Below the pieces are notes generated by a model that was given only the letters and a program-made list of their open reading frames with translations, was not told where the DNA came from and searched no databases. A stretch of 64,000 nucleotides of DNA from Chrysomallon squamiferum (taxonomy: Eukaryota; Mollusca; Gastropoda; Neomphalida; Peltospiridae), in NCBI GenBank assembly GCA_012295275.1, contig CM022667.1:12595038-12659037 (forward strand). Reading direction: 5' to 3'. A program made the position numbers and the translations under genes. Shown piece by piece: positions 40,766-55,300 of the stretch (its first letter is position 1; every line of letters begins with the position of its first letter).

Positions 40766-43700
40766 TACTCGTTAGTGAATATAAATTGTTTGTTTTTTTC
40801 CAGTTTTGAGGGTTTTTTTAAAATTAATATTGTTACTTTTAGAAATGGATAATAATGAAAAAGATATTTCATGTGTAAATATTTTTTTACGTTATGAGAT
40901 TTTTGGAAAATAACTTTTATGTGAGATTGTTACTGTTTGAAATGTTTGAGAATTAAACAAATATATTCAGTTAAGATTATTAATAATGAAAAATGAGATA
41001 TAAGGGGGGAAAAAAATGGAACTCATTTTAATAAATATAGTTTTCTACTTTTGTTAAAAATGTTTTTTAACATTCCCCTACAGAATATTTTAACGTTTTT
41101 ATTTTAATTTTTTAATTTATGGTTTTGGTTTTCAAAATATATTTACATTTTTTTTTTTTTTAATTCTACTTTGTTATTGTTATTATTATTTTTTTTTTTT
41201 TTATTGTTGTTTTATTTTTTGAGTGCCATCAATGTAATTATTTGTTTTCATTTTGAATTTTATTTTAATTTTATATATATATATATATAAAGCATACCAG
41301 CTGGAGAGGCCTAATAATGCTTTGAATGACATAAATAATAGTATTTGTTTTTTTATTAAAGAAATCCCAGAGTTTAAGTAACTAACAAAATTTATTTAGA
41401 GCTTTGATTTTTTTTAAGCTTTCATTTTATGTAAGTTGCTTTCAATTAAATTCTCTTCAAAATAACAGGTGTACAACTTTTAATTTAATATATATATACT
41501 TTTTTTTTATTATTAACTGTTGGTTACTCTGTAATATGTATGAATAAATTGGGGTCTTTGTTCTGTTGTTTTAGAATAAAAACAATAAATACATTTTTAA
41601 AAATAAAAAAGAAATATATAAATAAAATTTAAATAAATAAGAGGTTGTGAAATGAGGCATATTTTTATATTTTAATATATTATTAAACTTTTATTATAAA
41701 TTTATAGGGCAATTATGAAATTATTAATTTTGTTGAATGTTGGTTAATTGATCAAGGCATTAAAATTCATATAACAAAATTGAGTTTCATTGAAATACTT
41801 TTCTTTTCACACATCTCTAAATCTTTCACTTTATGTCTAACAGTGTTTCAAGTAGTCTAGTTTGAAAATGTATGTTATCTGCATAACAGCTTGTTACTAA
41901 AATCTTAAATGTACTGTTGTAAGAGATACTAAAATTAATTTATTTCAAAAACACATCAAACATACATAATTAACCAGTATGAATAATATAACAACATATT
42001 TTAGTGATGACTGTATATCAATATCTATATATATATATTTACTAAATATGTGGGCTTATGTTTAGTAAACCAGGTAGCTATTATTTCCATTTAATGTGTA
42101 CAGGCCAATAGTTATGTCATAACCATAATTTACAGTCATACATTCTGATGCTAAATATATTATTCAAGTTCATTTAATCATAATCTATTATTTTTTATTG
42201 CTTTAAACTGCTAAAGAATTAACAAAATGTATTTACTTTAAATTTATTTATATTGACAAATAAATTGGACATTATTTTTTTTAAACATAATAGTAATACG
42301 AACCTATAAACGTTTCTTTGTCTAAGAATGGGTGACTATACTAATATATATGTATAGACATAATTTTGATTGTGAAAACAATAATTTATTACTATTAGTA
42401 TCAGAATTTATATTATAATTAGTTATTAGAGTATATCAAGAAATTATATTTTGAATTCATATCTTCAAATTTTATTTTTGTATGATATTTTTATTGTAAA
42501 TGCATGAAATTGCTTTTTTAATAGACTTCTTAATAGATTTTTCTTTTCAAACTGTTCTACCTTTATTAAAATGCAACTGTCAGTATTATTATAAATAGAT
42601 GTATATGTTTTAAACTGTAGTTATTTTGAATTACTCATTGTTATTATTATGTCTATATTATTGTGGATTCATTACTTTATGAATGAACTCAAATTCTGTT
42701 ATAGATGATTTTTCTTTTCTCAAACTTATAACCAGTTATTATTTCATTACTAGAAATTCATAGTTCAAGAACAGATTTCTATGCAGAAGGCATACATTTT
42801 TTTACAAAAAGTGTTTTAGTAATTCCTTCTCATTACTAGTTTTGTTGTAAATAGAATCTAAGTATGTTACTGCTGAAACAATATTCAGAATAGTGCAATG
42901 TTACCATTTTTATTATTTTTTTAATTTTTTGTATGCTTTGATATTATATTTGTCCTTAACTTGGGAGTGTGTTCTGTTTGTGTGAATGGATACATTTATT
43001 AAATAAAAATTATTTTTAAATAGTGTTTATTTAGTGATTTGTAAAGCAGGCAGCAGATACTCCGTTAGTTAACGATTGCGTTTAAATCTCAATCATGAAA
43101 TTACAGGACGATTAACATTGTTAATGTAATATCATGTATTTAAAATTCAGTTATGTTCAAAAGTTTTTAATAAACTGTACAAGCAGAATAAATAATAAAT
43201 TCTGATTTAGGCTTGTAAACATTTTATTTTACTTAAAAAACATTTTTCTGTTAATCGAGGCATTATTACTGATACAAGCAGTGTTGCATTTTCTTACAAA
43301 GGATGGTTTTGAGAAAAATGTAAACTTGTTGTAATTTTGTTTTCATCTTTTTTTTCTCAATGGTTTAAACACATGACTTTTGTGTGTGCAAAAGATTCAG
43401 TCATGTCATCCCAGGAGCAGTCAATCATGACATATTCTGTTGTATTCATACAACAAAGTCTATAGTTGTAAAAATATCCAAACTTCTAAATGATGATTAT
43501 CATGCTCACAAATTACTTTTGATGGATCCAAACAACTTTTGTGATAAGATTGCACTGAAAAGTCAACTACCCTTTTTCCAAAACCCCACCCCAAAAGGAG
43601 CTATTATTTTAAATATTTTTGAATGGCGGCATGTTAAAATTAAAATTTACTATAATAAATGAACATCTTAACAGGGTTTGACATCTAACAATGAACTTCT

Positions 43701-46700
43701 TGGTGCTTATTATAACCAGAATTGTTTTATGTAATATATTTTAATGACTGAGATAAACAGTTTACATATTGTTTCTTTCCATTATTTTAATAATTGCCAT
43801 TTTATCATTCTTTCAATTTTTCCCTTGCGTGCTTGTTTTTGAGATTGTTGCACAAATCATCTGGTAAAAAAATATAAAGAAATGCTTGTTGTGTTTAACT
43901 GTTACTATTGGTTTGAATGAATTGAAGCAGAATTTGAGTTCTAATTAAATAAAAGAAATTATTTAATATTAGATTTTGTTTTTGTTCTTTATAAAATGCA
44001 AATGGAATTTAGGTTTAGGTTTAGTTTTAGATTTTAAAATAAAATTTGTATTGCTTTAGCAACAACAAAATTAAATGTTAATAAGTTGTAAATACAAATT
44101 TGATCAGATATCCAGAGAAACAATGGCTCCACAAAAAAGTAATTTAACATGGATCAAACAACAGCAGGGAAAAGCAAACTTGCCACTTCTATACAGATAT
44201 TTATTACAAAATTATTATGTGACACTGTGAATAGCATTTCATGATTGAAAGGATAAAGAAAATAAATTTATAAATTGCACATGTTCTCACTAAGCTGCAA
44301 GCATTATTTTGTTCATTTCTGAATTGCACTGTAAATGCTAAGTACATTTTTTAAATGATGTAAGTCTTCCACAAACAGGTGAACTTTTGCAATTAGAAAT
44401 TAGTTGAAATGTGTTGAGCAATTCTCATTTCTGCCCATTCACTCCAATTTAGCAAAAGTGGAATTAAAATAAATCATTTGAATAAAACCCCTGTTAACAA
44501 AAAAAACAAAACAACACCACAGTAAAACATTTCATTGTATTTTTATTCATTTGGTATATAAAATTACTTGTATAAATTACATAATGTTGCAGTTTATTGT
44601 TCTAGCACTAAACACCAATATTAGTTTATGTTTATGTTACTGAAAACCGATATAGTTATGAGTCTGTTGGTGGCTTGCATGTACTTTTGGAGATATGATG
44701 AAGACAATAAACATGCAGTGCTTGTTACAGAATTATATGTGTCTGTACATGCAAGGTATTGGTGGGGGAAAAAAAGAAGAAGAGGACAAAACAGTGTTGG
44801 TTAACTTATGTGTCTGTATGACAGTGTTACAAGGATTTCGCATGCAAATTTATGACATATTTGTAAATGCATATTTTTGTATAAATAATTCCAAATAATA
44901 ATAAAAATACCTATCTAAACTGTTTTATACTAAAATACCAATATACTTTTTACACAATCTGAAAATAACTGATGTTGTAAAGAACACTGCTTACAAATGT
45001 GAAAAAAAAGAAAAAAGAGGGAAAATAAGAGTGCTATCATTATTCTAAAACTTTAAAATAATTATTATAAAGAGTATTAGTCAGCTAACAATAAAGAGGC
45101 ATACCCTTGAACCAACATTAGCCACAATATCAGTTTTAATGTTAATATGCTGTGTATTAGAACAAATGAATAATAAAATTAAAGTTAAAATCAAGCAATC
45201 TATGTATATTAATTTAATTATAGGTAAACTGGAATCAGAAAGATTTAAAAGATTTACACTAATATGATAACAGAACTGCTATGATAATGTATTACAATAT
45301 TTATAACATAAAAAGTAATAAGAGTAAATATCAAAATAAATCCTACAAACATAATAGACATACAGTAACGCAAACATCAAATTCTAATGATTTTCAAAAG
45401 TCTGATGTTTAATAAATAAAATAAAATAAAATCCTCACTGTTTCATAAATATACTGTCGTGATAAATTAACATTTCCTGGACTGAAAGTCATCCATTTCC
45501 AAAAGGGATTTTAATCTGACCTATTTCCAAAGACTTACAAGCTCATATACTTTTTTTTACTTTTCAAAAAATAACAAAAAATAATTATTATTCAGCATGA
45601 CCTTGGTAAAAACCACAATTTTTTTTAAATAACTGATTTGATATGAATATTTATCATTCCATTTTCTAAGAAAAGATAATTAAATTTAATCAGATATGTG
45701 ACAGACACCATCAACCAGAATGACAGTTACTTTCAATATGAGTTAAAAAAATGTATATATGAAGACCATGGAAAACATTTCATGAATGAAGTATGTATAT
45801 TTTTTCTGTAATCATTCCTGCAAATCAATATCTACAGGCATGCTATATTGAATAACGTGCATTAAAAATATACCATGAAAGACACAAATGAATATTAAAA
45901 CATGGCTATGAACACATTTACAGTTCAGAGGTATATGTGACACAAAAATTCTCAAACAGTAATTATGTTAAAGAAAAAAGAAAAATATAAGTTAAAAGCT
46001 AAAAGAGAATGTCTAAATGATACATTACATGATCACATAATTAGATATACAGATAAAAATGGATAAAACCATAATGTCACAAAAGTTCAGAAAGATGGAT
46101 CAGTGCTGTCAGTAAAAATAAAAATAGAGAAATGTCAAAACTGTCTTCTTGGTTCAGAATTTTAATTACTGTTACATCTAGTGGTAAATCCTCAAATCTT
46201 AACATTTCAATGTTTCTATTCTATAAAATTGAATTTTATAAAAGTGAAACAATATAAATTTTGCCAGTTTTTATAAACTGATATGAATTTAGCGATATTT
46301 CAGAAATTGTTACTTCAAAGCAAATGCATCAATAATATCCTAAACTGTCTCAAATTATGCAAAACTTTTATTATTGTATATTCACATAAAAAAAATTCAA
46401 TTTTACATGATTACAATAAAAATCTACTTTAAAAAACCAAACCAATAGTCATTTAAAGTACCTACAACTCACTATGACAAGAAAACTTCAGAAAGAGGAG
46501 AGAAAAAAAAAAAAGAAGATTAAATAATTGGTGCTAAGAAAACAAAAGACACAGCTAAAATATCTAATAAGTAATCAGATCAGGTTTCAAATTCTTCAAG
46601 TCACACAGTCCATCTCACATTTAATGACATCCCTCGCACTCTATCTCACAGTTTGTCTGTCAGTTTATCACAGTCCCAGTGTTGCCACACCATTGCAGCA

Positions 46701-46704
46701 GCTA
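40766..46704. other. Convergent 3' region of TCAIM and anillin
   Basis: About 5.9 kb with no recognisable exon. A plus-strand AATAAA at 43002-43007 could end a long TCAIM 3' UTR. On the minus strand AATAAA occurs at 46372-46367 (a 3' UTR of about 340 bases for anillin) and at 44547-44542 (about 2.2 kb). The 92-codon frame at 43384-43662 has a more mixed composition than most of this stretch but matches nothing I know and has no splice context. Confidence 0.55.
43002..43007 (+). promoter_or_regulatory. Possible TCAIM poly(A) signal
   Basis: AATAAA after a TGTG-containing stretch and followed by TTTTTAAATAGTG. Other hexamers occur earlier, so the site is uncertain. Confidence 0.35.
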
Positions 46705-49296
46705 CTACTTGTCTGACAGTTTGATCGGCCGCATGGCGTCTGAATGCCACAGACGGATGTTAGCCAGCGTTCGGTTTATCATGTTACACCACACAATGCG
46801 TTCTTCCTTTGTGTCAGCTGATAACAGATGCCTGTCAATCACAAAACATTTTCCAGTCAGTAACACATATAAAAAAAAAAAAAAAAAAAAAAAATTAAAA
46901 AAAATAAATAAAAAAAAATTAAAATTAAAAATTAAAAAAAATAAATAAATAAAATGAAAAAATTAAATATTAATAATACGACTGCTACGTGTCTTGAAAG
47001 TTTTTTTCATTTCAACGTTTAACACTAGTACTTACTTCATCGTTGTCATGGTGTTGTATGTTTTGCTGATGAGGGTGTCCTGCTCTCCACGCCGTGGCTG
47101 TCTCACTGTGACAACTTCGAACGTGTTTGGTCGTGCACAGATGTCTCTCGGAATCAAGCCCACTTTCTCCGTTATGCATCGCTTCAGATCTATTATGCCC
47201 ATGGGGTCCTTTGTGAAACAAGACGTAAAATAGTTTATAAAGTGTGAAATTAATAATAATAAGTTAAGAATTGGTATGCTTCGGGTATGAATAATAATAA
47301 AAAAATAATAACACAAAAGAGTATTTACATAACTGTATTAATACAAAAACTAGATAATTTGTCCAGCTTCCAGAAAACTTCAGTGAAATGTTGTATGCAT
47401 TAAATACAATTTAATTCTTTACTTTTATTTATTACATATTTTAAATATATATTAAGCCTGGCCAGAAAAATGGAAAATCCAAGTGGTTTCCAGTGACAAG
47501 TTTGAGAGATAACTGCTCTGTTATCTGTACATTAATATACTTAAATCAAATAACAGGTTATGGTGCACAGAATGCTTCCTCCTGTCTAACAAATAACAGT
47601 TTACAGGTAACAGAGAAAATTTTTATCTGGATTAATAGCTGGGGAATACAACTGATGAATAATATGATTACCTTCCTAGTTTCATCATCTGGATACTTCC
47701 AAAAGCAGAGTTTATTTTTAGCCAGAACAACCCAGCGTCTGTGCCACGCCCCTAGACCACTGACATCCTCAAACATTGTCTGTAAACAAAATCATTAAAC
47801 AAATTTTAATTTCCGTTAACACAAACACATGAAAACTGTACATACAGTGTAAGGTCTCATATTAATTGAATATAATTTTCTAAAAATAACAGCAAAATAT
47901 ATAAATAAATAAATAAATAAACAAATAAATAATATTTTTAAATGCTCATGATAATAATAAAGATAATGGTCAGTAAATATGCAAATAGGCAAGTCAAAAA
48001 AAGTCAACAAAAAAAAATAAAATAATAAGAATAATAATAACAGCAACAACAACAATAAAATAAGACCAATTTCGTATCTCAGAGAAAATAAAAATATACT
48101 GACCAAAAATCCCCTTTCTTCTACATTAGCTTCCATCAGACACTTCAGTCTCATGTAGATTGTACCATGAAGAGGTGACAGATATGGCAGCTGTAAAAAA
48201 TAAATAAAATACAAAAAATGAAAATATTCGATTATTATCTAATAGTTAGGATTAACTTTAAACAAGTTTGTTACTATCACAAAGACATTAAAGAGCAGCT
48301 GTAAATATTAAAAAAAAACTTTTAAAATTAATATACAATATGATTCATTTTACATTTCTAACACTGTCCTGAAGATACTGCAGTTGAAAATATATTAAAC
48401 GTTGATTTTGTTCATGTCCATAAAGCAAGATGAGGCAGATGCATATCTACACACCACCACCCACCATCCTCTCCACCACAATAATCACATGAAAACTTCA
48501 TTTGAAACATCACTGAACTAAAATTCAAAATTGATCAGATATATAATTTGACTGGTGGTTCCATTAAAAGTGTGTTAGTAAAGCAAGTTCTTGAATCAGT
48601 AAATTTTTTGTCTAAGTTATCTGATGAAGGAAACAAAACAAACAAACCCTCTCCAGATTAAAACAAGTCTTGTCCAGTGATTTCATGTCCAGTGGAACTG
48701 ATGTGATCAGACTGAAACTTGTCGTTCTTACAGCATTTGGTCCTCCCGGACTTTGAACTGTTGTAATAATAATAATCATATAAATAATAATAATAATAAT
48801 AATAATAACAATAACAATAACAATAACAATAATAATAATAATAAAGAATAAAAGAAGAAGAAGAAGAATAACAAAATAAAAAGTGATAATAGAAAAATAA
48901 TAGTGATAATAGAAAAAATAAAAACAACAATAATGTTAATGATTTGAAAGATAATGAAGCATTAAAATCCTCTTCTGGAATTACACTCCCAATAATTTTG
49001 GATTAACAAATAAAAACAAGTGAAATAAAAAAAATAAAAAAAAAATAAGGTGTGATTATAAAACACTGTCATAGAGTCAACCTTTATGATCCATCACTGC
49101 TAGACTGTAAACAAAAAAAAACAACAAAAACACAATCATGTATGACCAGATTCTTTTACCTGACATTCCATATCCTTTCTGTTTCTTTGGAGTTTTCTTC
49201 TTCTTCTCTTTTCCAGGGTTCTCTCTGGAAACAGACTGAAATAACAATTAACACTTTCTTAAAACTAATCCTTATGTTCTTGACATATATATAAAA

Positions 49297-49333
<37 letters not shown>

Positions 49334-49354
49334 AAATAAATAAATAAATAAATA

Positions 49355-49388
<34 letters not shown>

Positions 49389-52300
49389 CATATGCACCTT
49401 TTGTATTAACAAATAATCTAACTAACAAATTTCAAGAAAGCATTGTTTGTCTTTCTTCAGTAACTCAAATTTCAATAAAATTTCTGTCTGATATACCAAA
49501 GTACTAAAAAGTTCCATATACCTATAATTACTACAGTAAAAAAATGTAATATATTTAAATAAATATTTTTAAGATTTCATTTTTTGATTTCAGTGGTTAC
49601 TTCTAAATGATTAAAGACAATGGTCTAACCATTCCGTAGATATCGATGGTGATCTTGAAACCAGCCGTGACACCGTTCAGCTTGATGAGGTTGGGGAAAT
49701 CCAGACTGCCACGCATCATTGGGTCGTGGGTCGACAACATCTGTGTGCATATCACCTGAGCATTGTTCTTTATCAGCAGGATGAAGTAGTACACCATGTT
49801 GTCTACAAAAAATATATATATGTATAAAAAAAAAAATATTAGTTTTTAAACATTATAAAAGAACAAATTTTTATAAATAAATAAATAAACAAACATATAC
49901 ACAGCCTTAATTTCTCCAGCCAAAGCTGATTTTGTAGCTATCACATGCCTCTATGCAGTTAGACAAATTACATTTGAGTTACATCAACCTTTGAGGAGGC
50001 AAAGTTACTAGCTCTAAAAAAAAATTAAAAACCCATTAATTTTAATTTTAATAAAATGTAAATTATTTTATTGTGTGTATTATTAATAGTGATTAACATG
50101 TAACAAATTTGATAATGCATGTGCTATACGAAAACTTGGTAAATAAATTGAGAGCCAAACAGAGTGAAGGTACATGTGTCTGTATTTGTATATGCATGTA
50201 TGGAAAAATATCTCTTGCAAACACACACGTAAATATATAAAATGAAAATATTAAAGCACTGACCATGACCAGTGCCTATCTTTGTGACAAATTCCTTCTT
50301 AAGAGGCAGTCTGATGTCACTGATGGTGAGAGAACCTTTAGGACCAGGCCCAGCAGGGTCTAGATTCCTTGTTTCCTTTAGTCGGGAGACCTCCACCAGG
50401 TATGACTGTCTCTTCTGAGCTGAATATAACAAATGATATAAATTACATCTGAAAACTTTCTAATATCTAGTATTTTGAAGATTAATACATACAAGTGTGT
50501 TACTGAAATATTTTTTTTTTTTTAAATGTGATTGAGCTTAGGACAGCAGATTTTGATGAATTGGTAAAAGTTTTATTAAGAATCTCTAAGTAAGTACATT
50601 TGTTTGTGTTATTCTGTTATAAATTACTTTTGTAAAGGTTGATAATTTTATTTTTATTTTTAATATGAAAATATATATAACCAGGATGCAATAGACAATT
50701 GTTTTACATGTTGAGATTTGCCAGTCCTTCAGTTATTATCTTTTGTATCTTTCATTTCTGATATAAATACATTTGTAAGAGTTCATTATTTTAGATGATG
50801 AGTGCTGCCAGTTTTTCAGTAATTCTCTTTTTTCTAATTCATTTTAATTTAGGAGATAAGTTGAAAATATGAAACATTCAACAAATGTGGCAAGACAACA
50901 AACACCAGTTTAAGTATTACTGTGCTACACTTTGAGTTACTTACTAGCAATAAGAAGCAGTCTGTTACATTCCACTTGCTCAGCAGAGCCAGCAAAGTAC
51001 GAGTTACTGGCACAGCACTGCTTTAGAGCATTGCTTGTCTGACAAATCACACTCTGCTCCTGCTTCACCAGTTCCTGCAACTCCTGTGTAGACAAGACAC
51101 TTTATATATTACACAATAACCACAGACAGACACATATATAAATATAAAAATATATACAGGAACTGGACCAATTATCCAGACTCCTTGGGGCCTGAGGCAT
51201 TCTGGATTTCTGAATACGTTTTGGTTTTCTGAATCTAAATACGTAAATAATTAGGCATAAACATCTTAAAATTAAAAACATAAAAGAAAACTGACATCAC
51301 ACAACTGTGGCGACTCAAGACATAAGCAGTGTGGTGGGTGAATGAACACTATGCAGCTTGAAAGAGTAGTTCCGGTCTGGTGAGGACAACAGCCACTCAT
51401 GTAAACTATGAAAATAGCGTCAGGGAAAAAACATCCGGGTTTCTGGTCTTTCGGATTTTTCAGGATCCAGATAATTGGTCTGGTGGATAATCAGTATAAG
51501 TAATAACTGTTATTTAAAGTATAACTAGATTTTAAAATACATACATATTTATTTTTATACCAGATTACCAGTCAACTATTTACTCACTCATCCTTTCCCT
51601 CTTTTATTTTTAAATTTTTTATTATTCCACTTCTCCCTCTTTTACCTCAATTTTCAGTACCTGTATTCTCTCATGTAAAGATTTTTTCTCTTCTTGTTCT
51701 AGTGGAGCTGTTGGCATCTGAATGTTTTCCTCTTCCACATGCATGTTCGCATATGCACTGTTTCTCACAATCGACAATTTTGGATTTGGACGATCGTATC
51801 TAGAAATTTTAAAATCATATCAAAATAATTTTAGTGACAATGGAAAAAGAGATACCAAAAAACACACTTAGGTCAGAACTCACATCAAGTTGAGACAAAA
51901 CTTTAAGACCTGTGATCTGTTATTCACTATTCATTTATACAAACCAGATCTAATGTCAGCCTTCTTGAATGTGTTCTATAATACAGCTGTACTAATTTCT
52001 GTACAATTCTGAATCCTTGATTCACCATAATTCTTTGAATGATTTGTAGTATTTGTTTGAAAGCAGTAAACTAGCAAATGTCTACTTACTTCTTTGATCT
52101 GTACATACTGATGCTGTAGATTAGAGGGCTGTTGGATGTGTGTGAACTCTCACTCCTCACTTGATGTCTCTGTATGGTTATTAAAATAGAACACATTTAA
52201 TTTTCTTGAGGTAAAAATGTGTTTTTCTGTCACCACCATTATAGATTTTTATATTCAATTATCAACTGGTAAATATGTGATTTTTGATAACTGATACTTT

Positions 52301-55300
52301 CTCTTTTGTTGTTACTGTTACAAGTGGCAGCAAGAATTCTTTTACTTGTGCATCTAAAGCCCTTACATGAGTTGACATAGAGGTTTTATTATTAGAATAT
52401 AAATTATAAAGTACACTCATTAAATGCAAACTAAATTTTAGTCTGAGAATTAATTTGTTTCTCATTCAGACACACACACACTCAGAGAGGCAGGGAGAAG
52501 GAAAAATAAAATAAAAAATTTACCGGAGCAGGTACAGGATGTTCACTTGAGTCACTGTCCTCTTCCTCATCCATTGCTTCATCCAGAAGATTGTTTATAT
52601 CACTGCGGTCATTGTCTTCATCGTCATCTTGAGCCTGTTTCACATACTTAAACTTGTGCTGAATCCTCACACTGTAGCATCCTTCACTTTCTGTACTGGA
52701 TCTGTCCTCCACACGCTGACCTGCCTGGCCTGTGTTTGCGGCCGAGTAATGAGATGGTGGCTGTCGCCTCAGAGGCTCATCGAAACTGTCCAAGCTGGCG
52801 TCAGAAACACGATTCCGTTCAGTGTCGGGTCTCGTCGGAATTATACTTTCACGTCGCACAGATGCTGGCACAAAGGCACTCAGACTGACATCATCACCTT
52901 CGTCGTATAGTGCAGGTCTGGGAGTTGCTGATGTCGTTGGTCTTCGAGGATAATCAGATTCGCTCTCCTCCGTGTCACGATCGTCAAATGAGTCTTGAAA
53001 TTCATCTCTCGACTGGAGATCTGTCGAGTCACCACGGCTTGATGCTGCAGCATCGGAAGTGTCATTATCATCAGTGCTTTCAAAACTGTCCTCAAACTGG
53101 ACTCTTCGCTCCGTTACAGGCTGTCTTCCATCTGTCTGTCCTTCTGGACGCGTGTTCTGCTGGGAAGATTCTTCTTTCTTTGATATTATTCTGTAGATGC
53201 TGTTAGATCGAGATTTCAAACATCCAGATGCAGGAGGTATTGGAGGTTTGGCATTTTGTGATGACAGAGAACGTGAAACAGTCGGTGCCTCTGACTTCTG
53301 TTGTGTACTAGATGACATTGGTGGAGGAGGAGGGGTGGAGGTGGATTGTTGGTTTCTGCCTGATGCTGGTTGAATGACTGTCCACCCTTCTTGAAGTTGA
53401 AACTGGCACCATCATCTGAAACGTCAAATCCCATTGCAGCAAGCTTGCGATCAAAATCTAGATTTCAAGTTAAATTGAAAAAAACAAACATTTCCAAATG
53501 TCACCTTAGAGCAATTATAAAAGTGACAAATATTGTAAATTTAACTTCACCACCATTACCACCCCATCTAAAAAATAAAGGATTTCCAAACTGATACACT
53601 AAATAACCTGATACAAAGTAATTGAATAAAGTTCTGTTTATAGCACAGAAATGGTTGATAAAAAATTAAAATGAAAACTATACATGTTAGCTTTGAATAT
53701 ATTGATGTCAGACTTTTTACTTTTCTTTTTACTTTTTGATTTTTTTTTAAAATTAAATTATGAAGGAAATAACTGAAGAAAAATATAATACCTTCTCTTG
53801 CTTTAGCTCGGATGATGTCTTTCTTATTAGGAGAGTTTTTCTCTGAATGTTCTAAACTTGCACTCTTGGCACCAACTGTCTCCTGCTTAAGTCAAAAATA
53901 TTTAAATGCTTCATTACAAAATTAAAGGTTCAGTTAAACATATTTTTGCTTAATAATTGTTCAGTGATAAAATAATAATAACAATAATTGCAGTTGTTTG
54001 AAATGGATAATCATGCTATTTTTTTAATGTTTATTTTGTGCTATAAATTCTCACAATGCTGATCACTGATGAGATGTAATTAGTATTTTTGTAATTTATA
54101 CCAGCCAATACTAATACTAATATCTGCTAGGTGAAATAATTTTCCCAAACTGACAGCTATATTATGCAATAGTCTCATGTTAATTAATCCCCTCCATCCC
54201 TCTCTCTTTTCATAGACCTGAGTAAGTAACACTTACAGGCACAGTTTCTGTCGTGCCAGTCGAACTCTCCTCTTTTAGGATGCCGTTCTTCCATCGGTTC
54301 TGTATGCACTGTAATTCAGCCATGCGTTCCTGTCGAATCTTGTTCTCTATCTCTTTGCTCTTACTGCTGTTATGCGTCTGCTCCATCAGTCGCTGGTGTA
54401 CAGACTTCATCGAATTGCTGACGTGACTAGGAGACAGAGCAGTTTTTGCTGGCGAGGCTGGCTTCGTAGGAGACTGTGGCACTCTAGGAGACTTAGGAAC
54501 AGGAGACTGACCTGATTTCATCAGCTGTATTCTCTCACTGATGTCATCTTTCAGACTCTTTGTTGGGGTCACACCTTTGGCTGGAGCGACCGTCTTGCTA
54601 GGAGTGGGTGTTTTCGGTAAATGAGGTGGCTGTGGCCTGGGTGGGGTCTGCTTGTTGGGAGACAAGTTAACAGACGAAGGATCCACTTTCTTGATATGGC
54701 TTACCTATGAAAATCAAAATATTTCATAAAAATAACTTACAAAAATGTACATTAAAAACTACATCCTTGAAGAGATAAGCTACACAACTATTAGCTGTTT
54801 GTATTAATGAAATTGTGATTCACTGTGCATTAAGTCTGCAAAATAGTTGAAACAAAATTATCCTAATTAAAATTACTGACTGTTAGATAAGTACTTGTTA
54901 ACTGGTAGCCCTTTTGACATGAGATAAATATTAAGCACTCGAAAAAAATATTAAGTATATGAACTAATCCAACAATAAACAGCTGTTCGGTGAAAACAGA
55001 GATGTATTTCCAAAGAATTATTATACTAACCTGATTGTTAGATGACATGTGTTCCCATGCAGACATTCTGGCAATCACTGAATAAGCTGTGGGTTCTTCC
55101 TCCACACGGGGACCTGCTGTCTTCTGCTGCCACTGGGCCATTCTAGCAGACACAGACAACGATGCCGGATCTACACTGCTCGTAGACGCTGCTGTGTTTT
55201 GTGCAGGTGTATTTGAAACTTCTTTTCGAGTGGATGTGGCAGCAGGTGTGGAGGATGCCTGATGAGAGGGTTTTTCACTCGCTGAGCTTACTACGGGTGT

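Noticed and set aside
43384-43662. 92-codon frame between TCAIM and anillin
   Set aside because: The start is not a clean ATG context, there are no homologous motifs, and it sits in a probable 3' UTR region.
52629-53206. Plus-strand frames of 93-98 codons opposite anillin exon 8
   Set aside because: Antisense shadows of a long acidic, clearly anillin-like reading.
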